From: Endocalyx cinctus
Lineage: Eukaryota; Ascomycota; Sordariomycetes; Amphisphaeriales; Apiosporaceae
Length of the DNA: 64,000 nucleotides
Reading direction: 5' to 3'
Assembly: GCA_001600455.1 (NCBI GenBank)
Contig: BCKC01000005.1
Span: 1,922,001 to 1,986,000, forward strand
The notes beneath the pieces are model-generated. The model saw only the letters and a program-made list of their open reading frames with translations. It made no database searches and had not been told where the DNA came from. The position numbers and the translations under genes are program-made. Within the stretch, counting starts at the first letter, position 1. Each line of letters begins with the position of its first letter. Below are positions 11,482 through 22,254 of this stretch, piece after piece.

Positions 11482-12951
11482 ATGGGTCCTACTATTAAGC
11501 TGAGCAGCGGACACGAGATGCCCCAAGTGGGTTTTGGATTGTGGAAGGTCGATAACGCTGTCTGCGCCGACACCGTTTACAATGCTATCAAGGCCGGTTA
11601 CAGATGTCTCGACGGAGCTTGCGGTACGTTGGTGAATTTCTTTCTTTCCAACCTTATTCTCTCTCCTCTTTTTTTTTCAGAATAAAGGCAGAAACCGCAC
11701 AATAGCAAATTTTCACCCGGGAGTATCAAGCGACGCGGGAATTTGCATTTGCCCCTCATCAGAATTTCGCGACATTCTCCAAACTACCCCGCCGTATACA
11801 AGGGTGGTCCGGTCCTATTGTGACGTGTCTCGCGGGGTATTTTTTTTTTTTTTTTTGTCGCGTTCTCATTGAGTAGACCAATTTGTTCCCGAGATTTTGT
11901 CCTTATATATTTACCAACTTCTTCTCCGAAATCGGATTAATATTGTGTGGTTGTGTGAAATCATGAGGCTGACTAAAATATTCTTCATCGACCTACAGAT
12001 TACGGCAACGAGAAAGAGTGTGGCGAAGGTGTAGCCCGCGCCATCAAGGACGGACTCGTGAAGCGAGAGGACCTTTTCATAACATCCAAGCTCTGGCCCG
12101 TCTTCGAGGATGAGGACAAGGTCGAGCCGGCGTGCAAGAAGTCCCTCGAGGACTGGGGTTTGGAGTACTTCGACCTCTACCTGATCCACTTCCCGGGCGC
12201 GCTCAAGTACGTCGACCCGGCGGTGCGGTACCCTCCGGGGTGGCACTACGACGGCGAGTCCCAGATCGTCAAGTCCAAGACGCCCATGCACAAGACGTGG
12301 GGCGCGATGGAGAAGCTGGTGCCCAAAGGCTTAGCTAAATCGATCGGCGTCTCCAACTTCCAGGCCCAGCTGATCTACGACATGCTCCGGTACGCCGAGA
12401 TCCCGCCGGCCGTGCTCCAGGTCGAGCACCACCCTTACCTCGTCCAGCGCGAGCTCATGGCCCTCGCGAAGGAGGAAGGCATCGCCGTGACGGCCTACTC
12501 GTCCTTCGGCCCGGCCAGCTTCCTCGAGTTCGACTACAACCCCCACGCTAGCAAGATGGTGCCCCTCATGCAGGACGACGTCGTCACCGCGATCGCGGCC
12601 AAGCACGGAAAGCAGCCGTCCCAGATCCTCCTCCGCTGGGCTACCCAGCGCGGCCTCGCCGTCATCCCCAAGACGAGCCGCGTCGAGATCATGGCTCAGA
12701 ACTTGGACTGCACCGGCTTCGATATCGCTCAGGAGGATATGGACAAGATCACCGCTAAGGACTTGGGTATCCGGTTCAACCAGCCCTCGAACGTGAGTTT
12801 TTTTTTTCTTCTTCTTCAATTCAAACCCTTCCTCTTTCACAATAAAAAGGGGGGGAAATATAAAGACATGAAACTGGTTGTTAACCACTTAGCTAACTCT
12901 TTCCTTCGCTTCTAGTACTTCGCTACCGAGAAGATGTACATCTTCGGTTAG
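11482..12951 (+). CDS. XYL1: NAD(P)H-dependent D-xylose reductase
   Basis: Aldo-keto reductase (AKR2 type) reducing D-xylose to xylitol, the first step of fungal pentose catabolism. Exons 11482-11623, 11999-12792 and 12916-12951 give 323 residues, the standard length. The catalytic tetrad is Asp44, Tyr49, Lys78 and His111. Intron 1 falls right between Asp44 and Tyr49. The NADPH-binding loop reads IPKTSR near residue 270. The last exon codes only 11 residues, ending MYIFG. Intron 1 is 375 bases, much longer than others here. An in-frame Met at 11332 would add 50 residues rich in Arg, Ser and Thr with one acidic residue, like a mitochondrial presequence; the Met at 11482 has the stronger context (AAGATGG). 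Codon use in exon 2 is very GC3-rich, suggesting high expression. Confidence 0.93.
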
Positions 12952-15900
12952 ACAGGATAGGTCTTAACCCCGGGGCGGGACGTATATTCGTGGGTATGAT
13001 TCCGATGTTAGTTTAGACGTTTAACGTTGTAGTTGCTTAAGCACCTAACATGTATTTACATACCGTGTCACACGACTGGAAATAGATGAATAGGAATTCA
13101 TTTATATAGACGACTTCTACGTTGATAAAGATACGATTTCCGATAGTAATGTCTTGCGTGATACCAGAAGTGTCTAGATCAAGATACGGTTTATCCGAAA
13201 TTAGATATGATATAGCTAATACGAAAATCATTATAGTGTCGAAAGAGATCGGGTTCGGTGTTTATATATATATAATTCCCTTTACTGTAACTCGAGCCGT
13301 AACAATTGTGTAGCTGCAGCAAAGAGTGGAATTAACATGAAAGATCAACTCCACGCCTAATCTAGACGAAACTACATACTAATCAATAATACCTTGTAAA
13401 ATATAATGGTTCTACTCATGGATAATCGATTTTTATCAACTGAATAGGGAAGCAAAAACTCGATATTAACGTAGATATATGAGTATCTCGCACCTTACGT
13501 GCATGATCAATTAAGGAAACTGAGGAGAACAACAACAATCCTCCACGGTGAGGAAAAAAGGGGTAACTCAGCAAAAAGTCGGATCTATCACATATTACAC
13601 GACAACCCATGTCACCGAGAACGAAAACAAAAATCGATCAGATTAAAGAAAAGATGAGTTTAGCGCATTCTTCTTCGAATGTAGTATTTCTAGTTAATAT
13701 TAATTATAAGATATTATATAATATAAACTTTTTTTAATTCCCCGTATTGAGTTTCTAATTATTTCAGATCTCTTTCTTGTTTTCCCCCTTAAGATGTAGT
13801 TTGGTGAAACAGGGAAACAAAGAAGATGGATGAGCTTCGATAAAAAAGGGGAAAGACTTAGCTGCTGCCAGAAGTGTTAGGCTTCGGCTGTGGCTTCGGG
13901 ACGCTGGTAGTATCGTAGCCACTGCGAACCATTTTGACGAGCTTATCAGAGGAAGTAGTCTCAGAATAAACTATATTGATTTGTGACTGTCTATAATAAT
14001 AGAACAAAGGCGAAATGTGTAACGTGAAAAAAATAGGGGTTTCGAACGGTTCAAGGGGTGTAGATGGACAACTGACCGTAAAAATACTAATAATATAGTT
14101 TATCGATTTAAAAATTGTAAATTATCGTATATTATGGCGTCTTTTGCGCAATTGAGATGGTAGAAAGGCGTAAATTGGCGAGCTGATGGACTATCCTGAG
14201 GGGATAGGTTGACCGGAGCTCTACTCAGCTATATACAACTCCAAACCCATGCTTCTTGCTAAACGACTTTCACTTGGCCCCCAAACAGCAAACATGAATT
14301 AGAACAGTCTTTGTTTTCTGTAACAAGAAGCAAGTTAGAGAACAGGGGCGATGTTCTTGAAGGTTAGCATTCACGATCGATAAACAAACGAAAATATGTA
14401 AAAAATAGAATTTGTAATAAAGTGGTGTAAAGCCCTTTATGTTCAATGAATGTAATATCTAACTGATTATGCTTTGTGTTTTGCGTAATTTCAGTTCAGG
14501 TTGGGTGGATCTTCCCCCCTCGCAATGAAGGGCTCGAAGATGGAAGCAAAGGCAGTAAACTTCTAAAGTGGTTATAATTACAGTAGTAATCTTTATCACT
14601 GCCTAAGTAGGGCTTTAAAACCTTTGAATCTTATCTGTAGAGAATCTCATAATATAGCGTAATTTTATTCTTCTTTTTTAAGGGAAAAAGTATCGTTGTG
14701 CCGAACAACGTATTTCTAGCTGGTGGTGCTCAAGTATAAGGGGTCAAGACTGGTGGACTCAATAGGCTGAAGTGCATGACAAAGGGGTTAAATACTCAAT
14801 AGAAGAGGTATAATGTAGGGGGAAGAGTGCTGGTGCTAGTCGTGTTAAATAGAGCAGCATTGATCAATGTGTAAACGTTTTGCAAACTGACAAATATGGT
14901 ATTCTGGCTCAAAGACGATGGCTTCACCTTTGAACAGGTTCGATTGCATTGTACTTTTAAGTATAATAGCAATGAAATAAGAGAATTAAAAAGGCACAGT
15001 ATTATCATCTGAACCCATACCTATTCCTAAAAATATAGGTATGGATACAGGAGGTAAACTTATACCTTACAGAGGGACCTGAGTTCATATCGCTAGATAG
15101 CTCGCCCTTTTGAGTGCCCCCGCTTAAGCTCGTCTACCTACTATTAACAGCTATTCTATTTTATCGCCGACTGTCTATCGCCGTACTGTGCCATGCTGTA
15201 CCGGATCGTACAATATCTACCTAGATAATTGATGTGCGATTTTCCGGCTATTTAAATGCAATTACTAGTACGATACGGATACGGCACGGCAACCGGCATC
15301 TGGAGTGGTTGGGCGGGGGTAACAAGTACGTGAACTTGACCGTACATGTACAATGAAATTTGCTGTATCAGAGAGGACAATATTGGTTGGTTTAAGCCGT
15401 CAACCCGGCTGTCCCGTTGTGGATGCTGAAGGCAGATTGGCGGCAGAGGTTTTTAAACCATAGCTTTAACTATGCTCAGCTTGATATGAGACATCAGGGA
15501 ACTTAAGCATAGAAAGGCTTAAGGTAAGCTTGCAGCTTGTAGAAGGGCCTGTGCCTTTAATCGCTTCAAAGCCAGAAGTGAAAGTTGATCAATCAGACAA
15601 AGGAGAGAGGGTGGGGGGGAGTTAGCCGATACTGAAAAGCATTACTACTGTAAGGCCCTGAGCCCCCAGAAGGAGACAGAAGCTCTCAATACTCAGGGTT
15701 TCAAAATTTTGCTAGATCTGTTGAGCTATTAACGGTGTAGGTTAACAGTGCTCTCGCTCTTACAACTACTTAGTATTATTTGAAGACATCCTAGGTCGAG
15801 TAATCAATACATCTTTACGGTGCATGCTGGTAATCTGAGTTTGCAAATGGCAACAGAGAAAGCCCTTTTATTTATTAAACCAGATAAACGGAAACCTGTT

Positions 15901-15996
15901 GTGGTATCTCTGGGGAAATAAATGACCAACCAAAACAGATACAAGTCCCACCCAATTTTTTCATGCATACAACACTGATTCTAACAGTTTGGTCTA
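12952..15996. other. Gene-poor region, 3.0 kb
   Basis: The 3' UTR of xylose reductase is followed by mostly AT-rich sequence with no long frame on either strand. The only coding-like island is a possible minus-strand terminal exon at 13858-13970. No transposase, reverse transcriptase or RNA gene was recognised. Confidence 0.5.
13858..13970 (-). other. Candidate small terminal exon or micropeptide
   Basis: On the minus strand, an acceptor-like ATATAG at ~13971 precedes an open stretch of 37 codons ending in TAA. Its codons are typical of this genome's coding DNA (GGC, TAC, GTC, CCG, AAG, CAG) and stand out as a GC-rich island in AT-rich surroundings. The C-terminal part reads SGYDTTSVPKPQPKPNTSG. 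An internal ATG at 13932 has a strong context (AAAATGG) and would give a 24-residue peptide. I could not find upstream exons, so this may be a real small gene, a remnant or chance. Confidence 0.25.
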
Positions 15997-18366
15997 TTAC
16001 TCTTCGCTCTCATCGTCGTCTGAGAATTCGATTTCTTCATCGTCCTCACTAATATCTTCCATCTCCTCATCTGTCTCCACCACGCCTTCTAAGACGTCTT
16101 GCTCTTCATCCTCCTCTTCCTGTCTCTTTCGCTCGTCCTCCTTCCTCGCTTCCTCTAGCATTTTGGCTTTCTCCGAACCAGCTTTCCTCTGAGCCACGAC
16201 GTAAGCGCCGACCGGTGTCTTCTCCCAAGCGAAATCCTTTAGAAAAGCATCCACCTGGGCGCGGTTCTTTGGTGCGAAATCTACCTTGGCCCTCTTGCCT
16301 TCTATGAACTTGGCATTCGCTTCCAACTTTTGAACTAGCAAGACAAGCCCTGAGCGTACCTTGCCGTTGTTGCTCCCGCTGCTCTTCTTTCTCGACTGCT
16401 TCAGCCACCTCTTGAGCATGATTATGACGGGTAAGGCAAACTCGGGGAACGCTATGTTGGTCGACCAGAGAACGAAATACTCCGAGAACAGCTCTACTAC
16501 TTGTTCTCCGACGCCATCCTGATAGACGCGAGTCCGAAGGTAGGATTTCGGCGCCTTATAGGCAATGTTGAAATCAAATGCTTTGAGAGTCGCTTGCTTT
16601 GCCGGCTTTCGCATTTCTGCCGAGTTGAGAACTTCAATCAGAGCGGACGCAAGAGGAATGTAGGTTCCTGTTGACCGCGATACTCGTAGAAGTGATCTAA
16701 TGAGATGGAACCGGAGAGGAAAGTATGTGGCAGTAGGGATTAGACGTAGTGCCCCTAGCGAAACTTGGACGAAGGGGTATATGAGAAGCTTCAGCTGGGA
16801 CTCTTTTCCGGTCTCAGCTTCTTTAAGCGGGTTGCAGTGCTCAGCTAAGACATACGACCAGAAGTCAAGCGAGTGAACATATTGCCAGTTGTACACATTC
16901 TTGTACGACTCGTTCTGGTTATGGACGATGCTGTTACGTAGGTGGATGGCTAATTGACGTATGAAAGTGAAAGCGGTCGTATAGCCAATACTCTGGTCCA
17001 AGCCCCATAGTTCGGCGGCGGTGTTCTTCATCACGTTGATGCCTTGAATTGTATTGACATTGGTAACACGAGAACCTGCTACCAACCCCTGGTAAGTTGC
17101 TTTGAGTACTGCTTCTCGGACGCCTTTGTCCCCGACGACTACCAATTTTCGCATTACTAGAAATGCAGTAATCCTAACAGGGTCGCTGCTAGTATTCTGT
17201 GACCAAAAACCGACTACATTTTTTATAAGATGTTTTAGTAATTTTCGGAAGGTTAGAAGATACGGTACTAGAGGTGTCAAAGCTGACAGCGTCAACTTCA
17301 TCGTCGCATCGTCTGATAGAGTGCCTAATAAATGTAGGGTCGAAGCGATATAGGACCTGAGGAGTGTTGACAAGACTTTGAACTTCTTGGTATCGGTTGG
17401 TACCTGAACTTTGCCCGAGGAAGATTCCTTGACGGGAACATGGTGCTGGAAGACTTCGGGTATCTGTTTAAGAGCAACAAGGAGAATGTCGTGGAAGACC
17501 TGAGGACTCGAGATTTTATATCGCTGCTGTTTCTGCTTTTGCTTCGGGTTTCTTTCCTCATCTGCATCCTCTTCGTTTAAATGAGCAGCAGAGCGGAAGG
17601 CTAGAATGACCTGCCTTGCAGCTCTCAAAGAGTATGTTTCGGTCATGGTCGCTTTCCAACGAGCCACCATAGCTTGAGTCAACTCATTATCTTGCTCGTC
17701 AGCCTCTTCAGGGTCCACTTGTTTGCTCTTTTTCTTGTCCTTCTTCCTCTTCTTCTTAGGTTGTTCATCGTCATCCTCTTCGCTGGCACTCAGAGAATCC
17801 ACTCCAGCTGGGTCAGCATCTTGAAATTCTAAGGCTTCGGGATCATTTTCTTTCAAGAATTTGTAGAATTCTGGGTCTTCAATTGCAAGCTTGTCCATGG
17901 CCTCTTTACTCATGCCTATATCTTCGTCTTCGCTGTCGATATCAGAACCCTCACTGTCGTCGGCAAGAGGTTCATTATCGTCGGACATGCTTAAGTCGTT
18001 CGAATCGTCTGACCCCGCATCGTCATCATCGTCTGGTTCATTGCGTTTGCGTTTCCCGAGCTTTTTAGGTGCCTTAGCGTCTGGCTTCGATTTTTCAATA
18101 ATTTCGAAACCACCTCCGAAGAAATCGTCGACGCTCATCTTCTGAACATTTTTTGTTTTGGTCGATTCTTTGGGTTTACTCCCGCTCTCTCCCTCTCTTG
18201 CACCTTCATAGAATTCGGCATCTTTAGATCGTTTGCCTTGCTTCTTAGCTTTCAATTGTTGTCGCTGCTTTATTTTTGCATTGGTTTTTCGCTGATCTAA
18301 AACACCTTTCAAGTGTTTTTGCTCAAACTTCTTCGTCGCCTTAAAGTTCTTCTTTGCGCCAGCCAT
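15997..18366 (-). CDS. NOC2: Nucleolar complex protein 2 (60S ribosome biogenesis)
   Basis: Noc2 pairs with Noc1/Mak21 in the nucleolus and Noc3 in the nucleoplasm to move pre-60S particles through maturation and export. The gene is a single 789-codon exon. The N-terminus (residues 1-60) is Lys-rich (KKNFKATKKFEQKHLKGVL), and residues ~100-225 are acidic and Lys-rich clusters typical of nucleolar proteins. The Noc2 helical-repeat domain spans roughly residues 300-700, with characteristic stretches such as RHHVP-like and FPLRFHLIRSL. The C-terminus is highly acidic (EDDEEIEFSDDDESEE). It is divergent from VPS28 across 335 bases. Confidence 0.95.
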   Translation of the reverse strand: MAGAKKNFKATKKFEQKHLKGVLDQRKTNAKIKQRQQLKAKKQGKRSKDAEFYEGAREGESGSKPKESTKTKNVQKMSVDDFFGGGFEIIEKSKPDAKAPKKLGKRKRNEPDDDDDAGSDDSNDLSMSDDNEPLADDSEGSDIDSEDEDIGMSKEAMDKLAIEDPEFYKFLKENDPEALEFQDADPAGVDSLSASEEDDDEQPKKKRKKDKKKSKQVDPEEADEQDNELTQAMVARWKATMTETYSLRAARQVILAFRSAAHLNEEDADEERNPKQKQKQQRYKISSPQVFHDILLVALKQIPEVFQHHVPVKESSSGKVQVPTDTKKFKVLSTLLRSYIASTLHLLGTLSDDATMKLTLSALTPLVPYLLTFRKLLKHLIKNVVGFWSQNTSSDPVRITAFLVMRKLVVVGDKGVREAVLKATYQGLVAGSRVTNVNTIQGINVMKNTAAELWGLDQSIGYTTAFTFIRQLAIHLRNSIVHNQNESYKNVYNWQYVHSLDFWSYVLAEHCNPLKEAETGKESQLKLLIYPFVQVSLGALRLIPTATYFPLRFHLIRSLLRVSRSTGTYIPLASALIEVLNSAEMRKPAKQATLKAFDFNIAYKAPKSYLRTRVYQDGVGEQVVELFSEYFVLWSTNIAFPEFALPVIIMLKRWLKQSRKKSSGSNNGKVRSGLVLLVQKLEANAKFIEGKRAKVDFAPKNRAQVDAFLKDFAWEKTPVGAYVVAQRKAGSEKAKMLEEARKEDERKRQEEEDEEQDVLEGVVETDEEMEDISEDDEEIEFSDDDESEE

Positions 18367-18701
18367 GGTGAACCGTGATGATTGCTAAATTTGTGGTGGA
18401 ACGCAGAGTTGCTAGTAGAAAGTTTGAAGAGTAAAAAAAAAAAAAAAAAAGTCCAGCTTCAAGCTTATCGACCCACCAGATCGATAACTTATCTTATCAG
18501 ACCCACTAATTTATTCCTAGGTACTTAAGTACTTAGTCTTAATCCACTTCTATCATGTTACCTGCTATATCTTAAATCTGGTATCTGCTAATGAAGTACT
18601 TCTTCCTACGATACTTCTCTTCTTTATTTTAAGCCCCGGATAGTTTCAAATCATAACCCGAATTCCATTCTGAAAGATACTGCAGAAAAAAGGAGACCAA
18701 G
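18367..18701. promoter_or_regulatory. Bidirectional promoter between NOC2 and VPS28
   Basis: 335 bases separate the two start codons. It contains an 18-base poly-A run near 18433-18450 and a CTAGGTACTTAAGTACTTAG palindromic stretch near 18518. Poly(dA:dT) tracts are common nucleosome-depleting promoter elements. Confidence 0.5.
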
Positions 18702-19552
18702 ATGATTTCGCGGCAAGCTTACGCTCCTACACCTCATAGCTACGTTCCAAATACTACACTCTCGGCTACGATTAACCTTGATGAGGTAGGACCTAGTTGT
18801 GTAAATGTTGTTCAATCTACGTTTTCTAATACATGTTATCTGGCGTGATGAATAGGAGGTTAAACTCGCCGAGACTCGTGCCGAACGTGATCTGCAGGAT
18901 TCTCTTGCTGAGCTTTTCTCTATTATAGTCACCTTAGATGAGCTTGAGAGAGCTTTTCTGAAAGATGCAATTCCGGAGGCAGACTATACGGACATATGCG
19001 AGCGTTCTTTAAAGCAGTATAAGTCTATATTAACAGATGAGACGGTGGCCAAGGCATTCGTTGGGTTAGAAGAATTCAAAGCTGAGTGGGATGTAAGACT
19101 ACTACTTCTAATTTCGTTATGAAGTGGCATATGACGAAGCATACTTACGTGGGTGATAATAGCTCGAAGTACCTAGGGCGACTGAAAGACTAAAAGTCGG
19201 AATGCCCTCTACAACTGTGAACGCGTCTGTAGGAACTGCCCCAGCTCCTTCGGTTGCCACGAGCAACAAATCTGGCGCACTTATTCTCGAAGCGACACAG
19301 GACTTTATCACTTTCTTAGACGCCATTCGTCTAGGATTTTTGTCTAAAGATCAATTACACCCTCTACTAACTGACGTTATTCAAAGTGTTAATAAGGTGA
19401 CGGATCGCGATTTTGAAAATCGTGGGAAGATTGTTCAATGGTTAATTACTCTAAACCAGATGAAAGTGACTGAACAATTGAGTGAACAGCAAGCGCGTGA
19501 GCTCGAACTTGACGTCAATGCGGCGTACTTGGGTTTCAAGAACACTCTATAA
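18702..19552 (+). CDS. VPS28: ESCRT-I subunit VPS28
   Basis: Part of ESCRT-I, which sorts ubiquitinated membrane proteins into multivesicular bodies; VPS28 links ESCRT-I to ESCRT-II/III and VPS20. Three exons, 18702-18785, 18856-19092 and 19163-19552, give 236 residues. The N-terminal core (residues ~22-115: DEEVKLAETRAERDL, then IIVTLDELERAFLKD) binds VPS23. A Ser/Thr/Ala-rich linker (~130-150) follows, then the C-terminal four-helix domain (~150-236), ending in YLGFKNTL. Intron 1 could use the AG three bases later, dropping one Glu. VPS28 orthologues are normally 220-240 residues, so it looks complete. Confidence 0.93.
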
Positions 19553-19940
19553 CAAAATACCTCATTTATCAACGACCAGTCTCATTTTCTATAACCATAA
19601 CTATTATAATTGTAAAGAGATTTGCTCTCTCGATTCTACCATGCTCATTTAATGGGTAGTCTCGAGCATTGGTTAAATTGACATGCTCGCTGGCTTGGTC
19701 ATCCCTAGCATACTCCTATCAAGACCCACCTATAGGGCGTTCCTGTCTGCAGATGGGCGCAGGGCGGGCCGAAATCGCAAAAAAAAAAAAAAAAAACATC
19801 CCTACGTGTAGTCAGAATAATCTGAGCAGTTCCTGTCTACATATTTCAATAGCCAAACATAATCAAATTTCTTCCAGTCTATTTCGTTGGAACCGGATAT
19901 AATCACAATCATATCCATAATATAGAAAAGCTATTTCAAA
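19553..19940. other. Intergenic, VPS28-AlaX
   Basis: 388 bases with an 18-base poly-A run near 19779-19796 and no coding signal. Confidence 0.5.
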
Positions 19941-20750
19941 ATGCAGCGCACTTGTTTAGCATTTCAGCGCAATGCTAAATTACACACCTTGCAGACAGTC
20001 GTTACCGCTGTAAGATCAGTATCCGCTTTAGAAGATGCGAATAAAGTTCTTTTCAAACAAGCCGAAGAAAATGATCACGTCGTCGTCACAGAACAAACTG
20101 TCTTCCATCCCCAAGGTGGCGGACAACCTTCTGATGTCGGAATTATGAAAAGTGAAAGTGGGGCGAACTTTAACGTATCGATGGTGCGGATGAGTGCCGT
20201 CGCAGAAGGAGAGGTACTTCACTTTGGACGATTCACGGATCCATCTTCTATTTTCACCGCTGGCGACGCGGTCACGCAAACAATTGATAGTGAAAAGCGA
20301 CTTCTATACTCTCGTTACCACACGGCGGGACACGTGCTCGGCTCCGCTGTACGCCACCTCCTTGAGAAAGAAGTCGCTAATTTCGATGAATTGAAAGCGT
20401 CACATTTCCCGGACTCGGCTTCGTGCGAATTTCAAGGCTTGATTGAAGGAAAATGGAAAGATGCGATACAAAAAAGCGTTGATGAATACATCAACAAGGA
20501 CATGCCGGTCGAGATAGACTTCTGGGATGAAGACGATTTTAGAGCCAATGGCCTAGAGAGGCTAATTCCTGACCGAAAGGCTATGGGTATGGCCGATGAC
20601 GAAAAGTTCCGAGTCGTGAAAATTATCGGTGCCGAAGTCTATCCATGTGGAGGTACACACGTGGATAGCACCGAACAGTGCGGTAAAACGAATGTGAAGA
20701 AGATTAGTCGGTCCAAAGGTATAAGCCGTGTTAGCTATCTGCTTCCATAA
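19941..20750 (+). CDS. AlaX-type alanyl-tRNA editing protein
   Basis: A free-standing trans-editing enzyme related to the editing domain of alanyl-tRNA synthetase. It hydrolyses Ser- or Gly-mischarged tRNA-Ala. One exon, 269 residues. The zinc/active-site ligands are present: HTAGH (His127, His131) and CGGTH (Cys236, His240). An FHPQGGGQPSD motif near residue 55 is the conserved glycine-rich strand of the AlaX N-terminal barrel. The ~25-residue N-terminal stretch is basic and could be a mitochondrial presequence, or simply an extension. The protein lacks any aminoacylation domain, so it is not a truncated AlaRS. Confidence 0.9.
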   Translation: MQRTCLAFQRNAKLHTLQTVVTAVRSVSALEDANKVLFKQAEENDHVVVTEQTVFHPQGGGQPSDVGIMKSESGANFNVSMVRMSAVAEGEVLHFGRFTDPSSIFTAGDAVTQTIDSEKRLLYSRYHTAGHVLGSAVRHLLEKEVANFDELKASHFPDSASCEFQGLIEGKWKDAIQKSVDEYINKDMPVEIDFWDEDDFRANGLERLIPDRKAMGMADDEKFRVVKIIGAEVYPCGGTHVDSTEQCGKTNVKKISRSKGISRVSYLLP

Positions 20751-22234
20751 TACGGTATGTAGGCGGGCGCGGCCCTTCTATCCGGCGACATATACCGAGG
20801 GTACCCACCCGACAAGTATCATGGAATGGTCATATAATGAGACACCAAACGCAATAGTGACACCGACTGCAGTGTGTTCCTTATTCTTATGTGGCCTCTA
20901 CTCGAACGTTACACAGATCAGCAGATATCCGATGCTGTGGTGGATTACATAGAACGATCTGAAAAATGGCTTTCCCGTTAATAGAAAAAGACAGATATCC
21001 GCATAGATTGGCTAAACTTGTTTGTACAAAGACTGCTAGAGAGAAAGGATTAAAAACCAGGTTCACCCGGCTTCCTAGTGTTGGCACATGCTTCAAATAT
21101 TCTACCTTTCATATGAGTATTTCGTGCCATTCTAAAATGAATACTCCAACACGTGCTCATTATTCATTATTCATTATTCTCCTCTAAATCGATACCCGTT
21201 CCAGTTCTTGTTCTCTCATGAGAATATTAAAGCTACATAGTGATGTCCACCGAGCCGCAAGCGATCCAATAAGATTAAGGTAACGTGGTAACGTTTGAGT
21301 AAGAATTATTGAATGGATATCTTCGCCAATCAGATTGTCAACCTTGCACATTCGTCGGATCGTGCCCTTCGAATGGCCTATTGGGGATTTTTAATTTAAC
21401 TTAAGCTTGATAAAGTTATAGTCTAACTAAAAGCATATACGGTGCCTATTTCCCGGATTTATACCGGATGATTGCTTAACGTGGTAATGAAAATCAAGTC
21501 TTAAGAGGAATCATTCTTCTTAGACAAATCACTGCCAGCTTGGATGAAATTTCAACAGTATCATATTGCACGAATAATCTCCTTGTTATTCCAAACTTCA
21601 ACAGGTTAGATATTTCCAGGATGACTCGTTAAAAAATGTTATGATATGTTTGAAATATGCCGCTCAAATGGTTCATATATTCGAGCAATCACAGAACGCT
21701 TGGACATGTGGTTAAACGATTGGCCAACGTAAATGCGGATACCTTCAATCCATTTTGCCTAGGCACTCGTCCCACGATGATTAACTTCAATAGCGGGGCT
21801 TCCATCCAGTGGGGTAATTCTTCAGGGTCTTCCTACACGATCGTCATAAGAGTAGTGGGGGGGGGCCCAAACGATGATGACACCAATAACAAGCAAGAGA
21901 ACGTCTTAGATACGTGTGCTCCAAGCTGTTGTTCCTGATACTGCAGCTTGTTAAGCTACTGTATATCATATGGATGGGTCTCACTAACGATTCAGTTTGG
22001 GACATATGCAGAAATGCATACGACTGACCTCCAGACCCAGACTATTGGGCCCGCAATGAAGGTGGTATAGCAACGGATAGTAGCGTATATATTTCCATCG
22101 TCGTTCTTCTCCATCTCCAAACCCCCTTTTTCACTTCTACTCTATCATCACACATATATTTGAATCAGATTTCAATACCGCGTAAACAACTTTCAACACA
22201 TACTCTCTTGTTTCAACAGCAATGAGAGAATACC
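20751..22234. other. Intergenic, BTA1 upstream region
   Basis: 1.5 kb without a convincing gene. A 93-codon frame at 21657-21938 has no family features. A CACGTG box at 21150-21155 is the type of site bound by the phosphate regulator NUC-1/Pho4, but it lies ~1.1 kb upstream and is palindromic, so the evidence is weak. The final 130 bases are pyrimidine-rich leader with a short upstream ORF. Confidence 0.45.
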
Positions 22235-22254
22235 ATGGATTTTCTTGGTGGTAA
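22222..22254 (+). promoter_or_regulatory. Upstream ORF overlapping the BTA1 start codon
   Basis: A 10-codon frame (reads MREYHGFSWW then TAA) begins 13 bases before the BTA1 ATG and ends 20 bases into the BTA1 coding region, in another frame. Its ATG context is moderate (G at -3, A at +4), while the BTA1 ATG has a strong one (ACCATGG). Ribosomes must leak past it or reinitiate, so it could damp BTA1 translation. Confidence 0.5.

Noticed and set aside
21657..21938. 93-codon plus-strand frame
   Set aside because: No domain or signal peptide; contains a G run and looks like chance.
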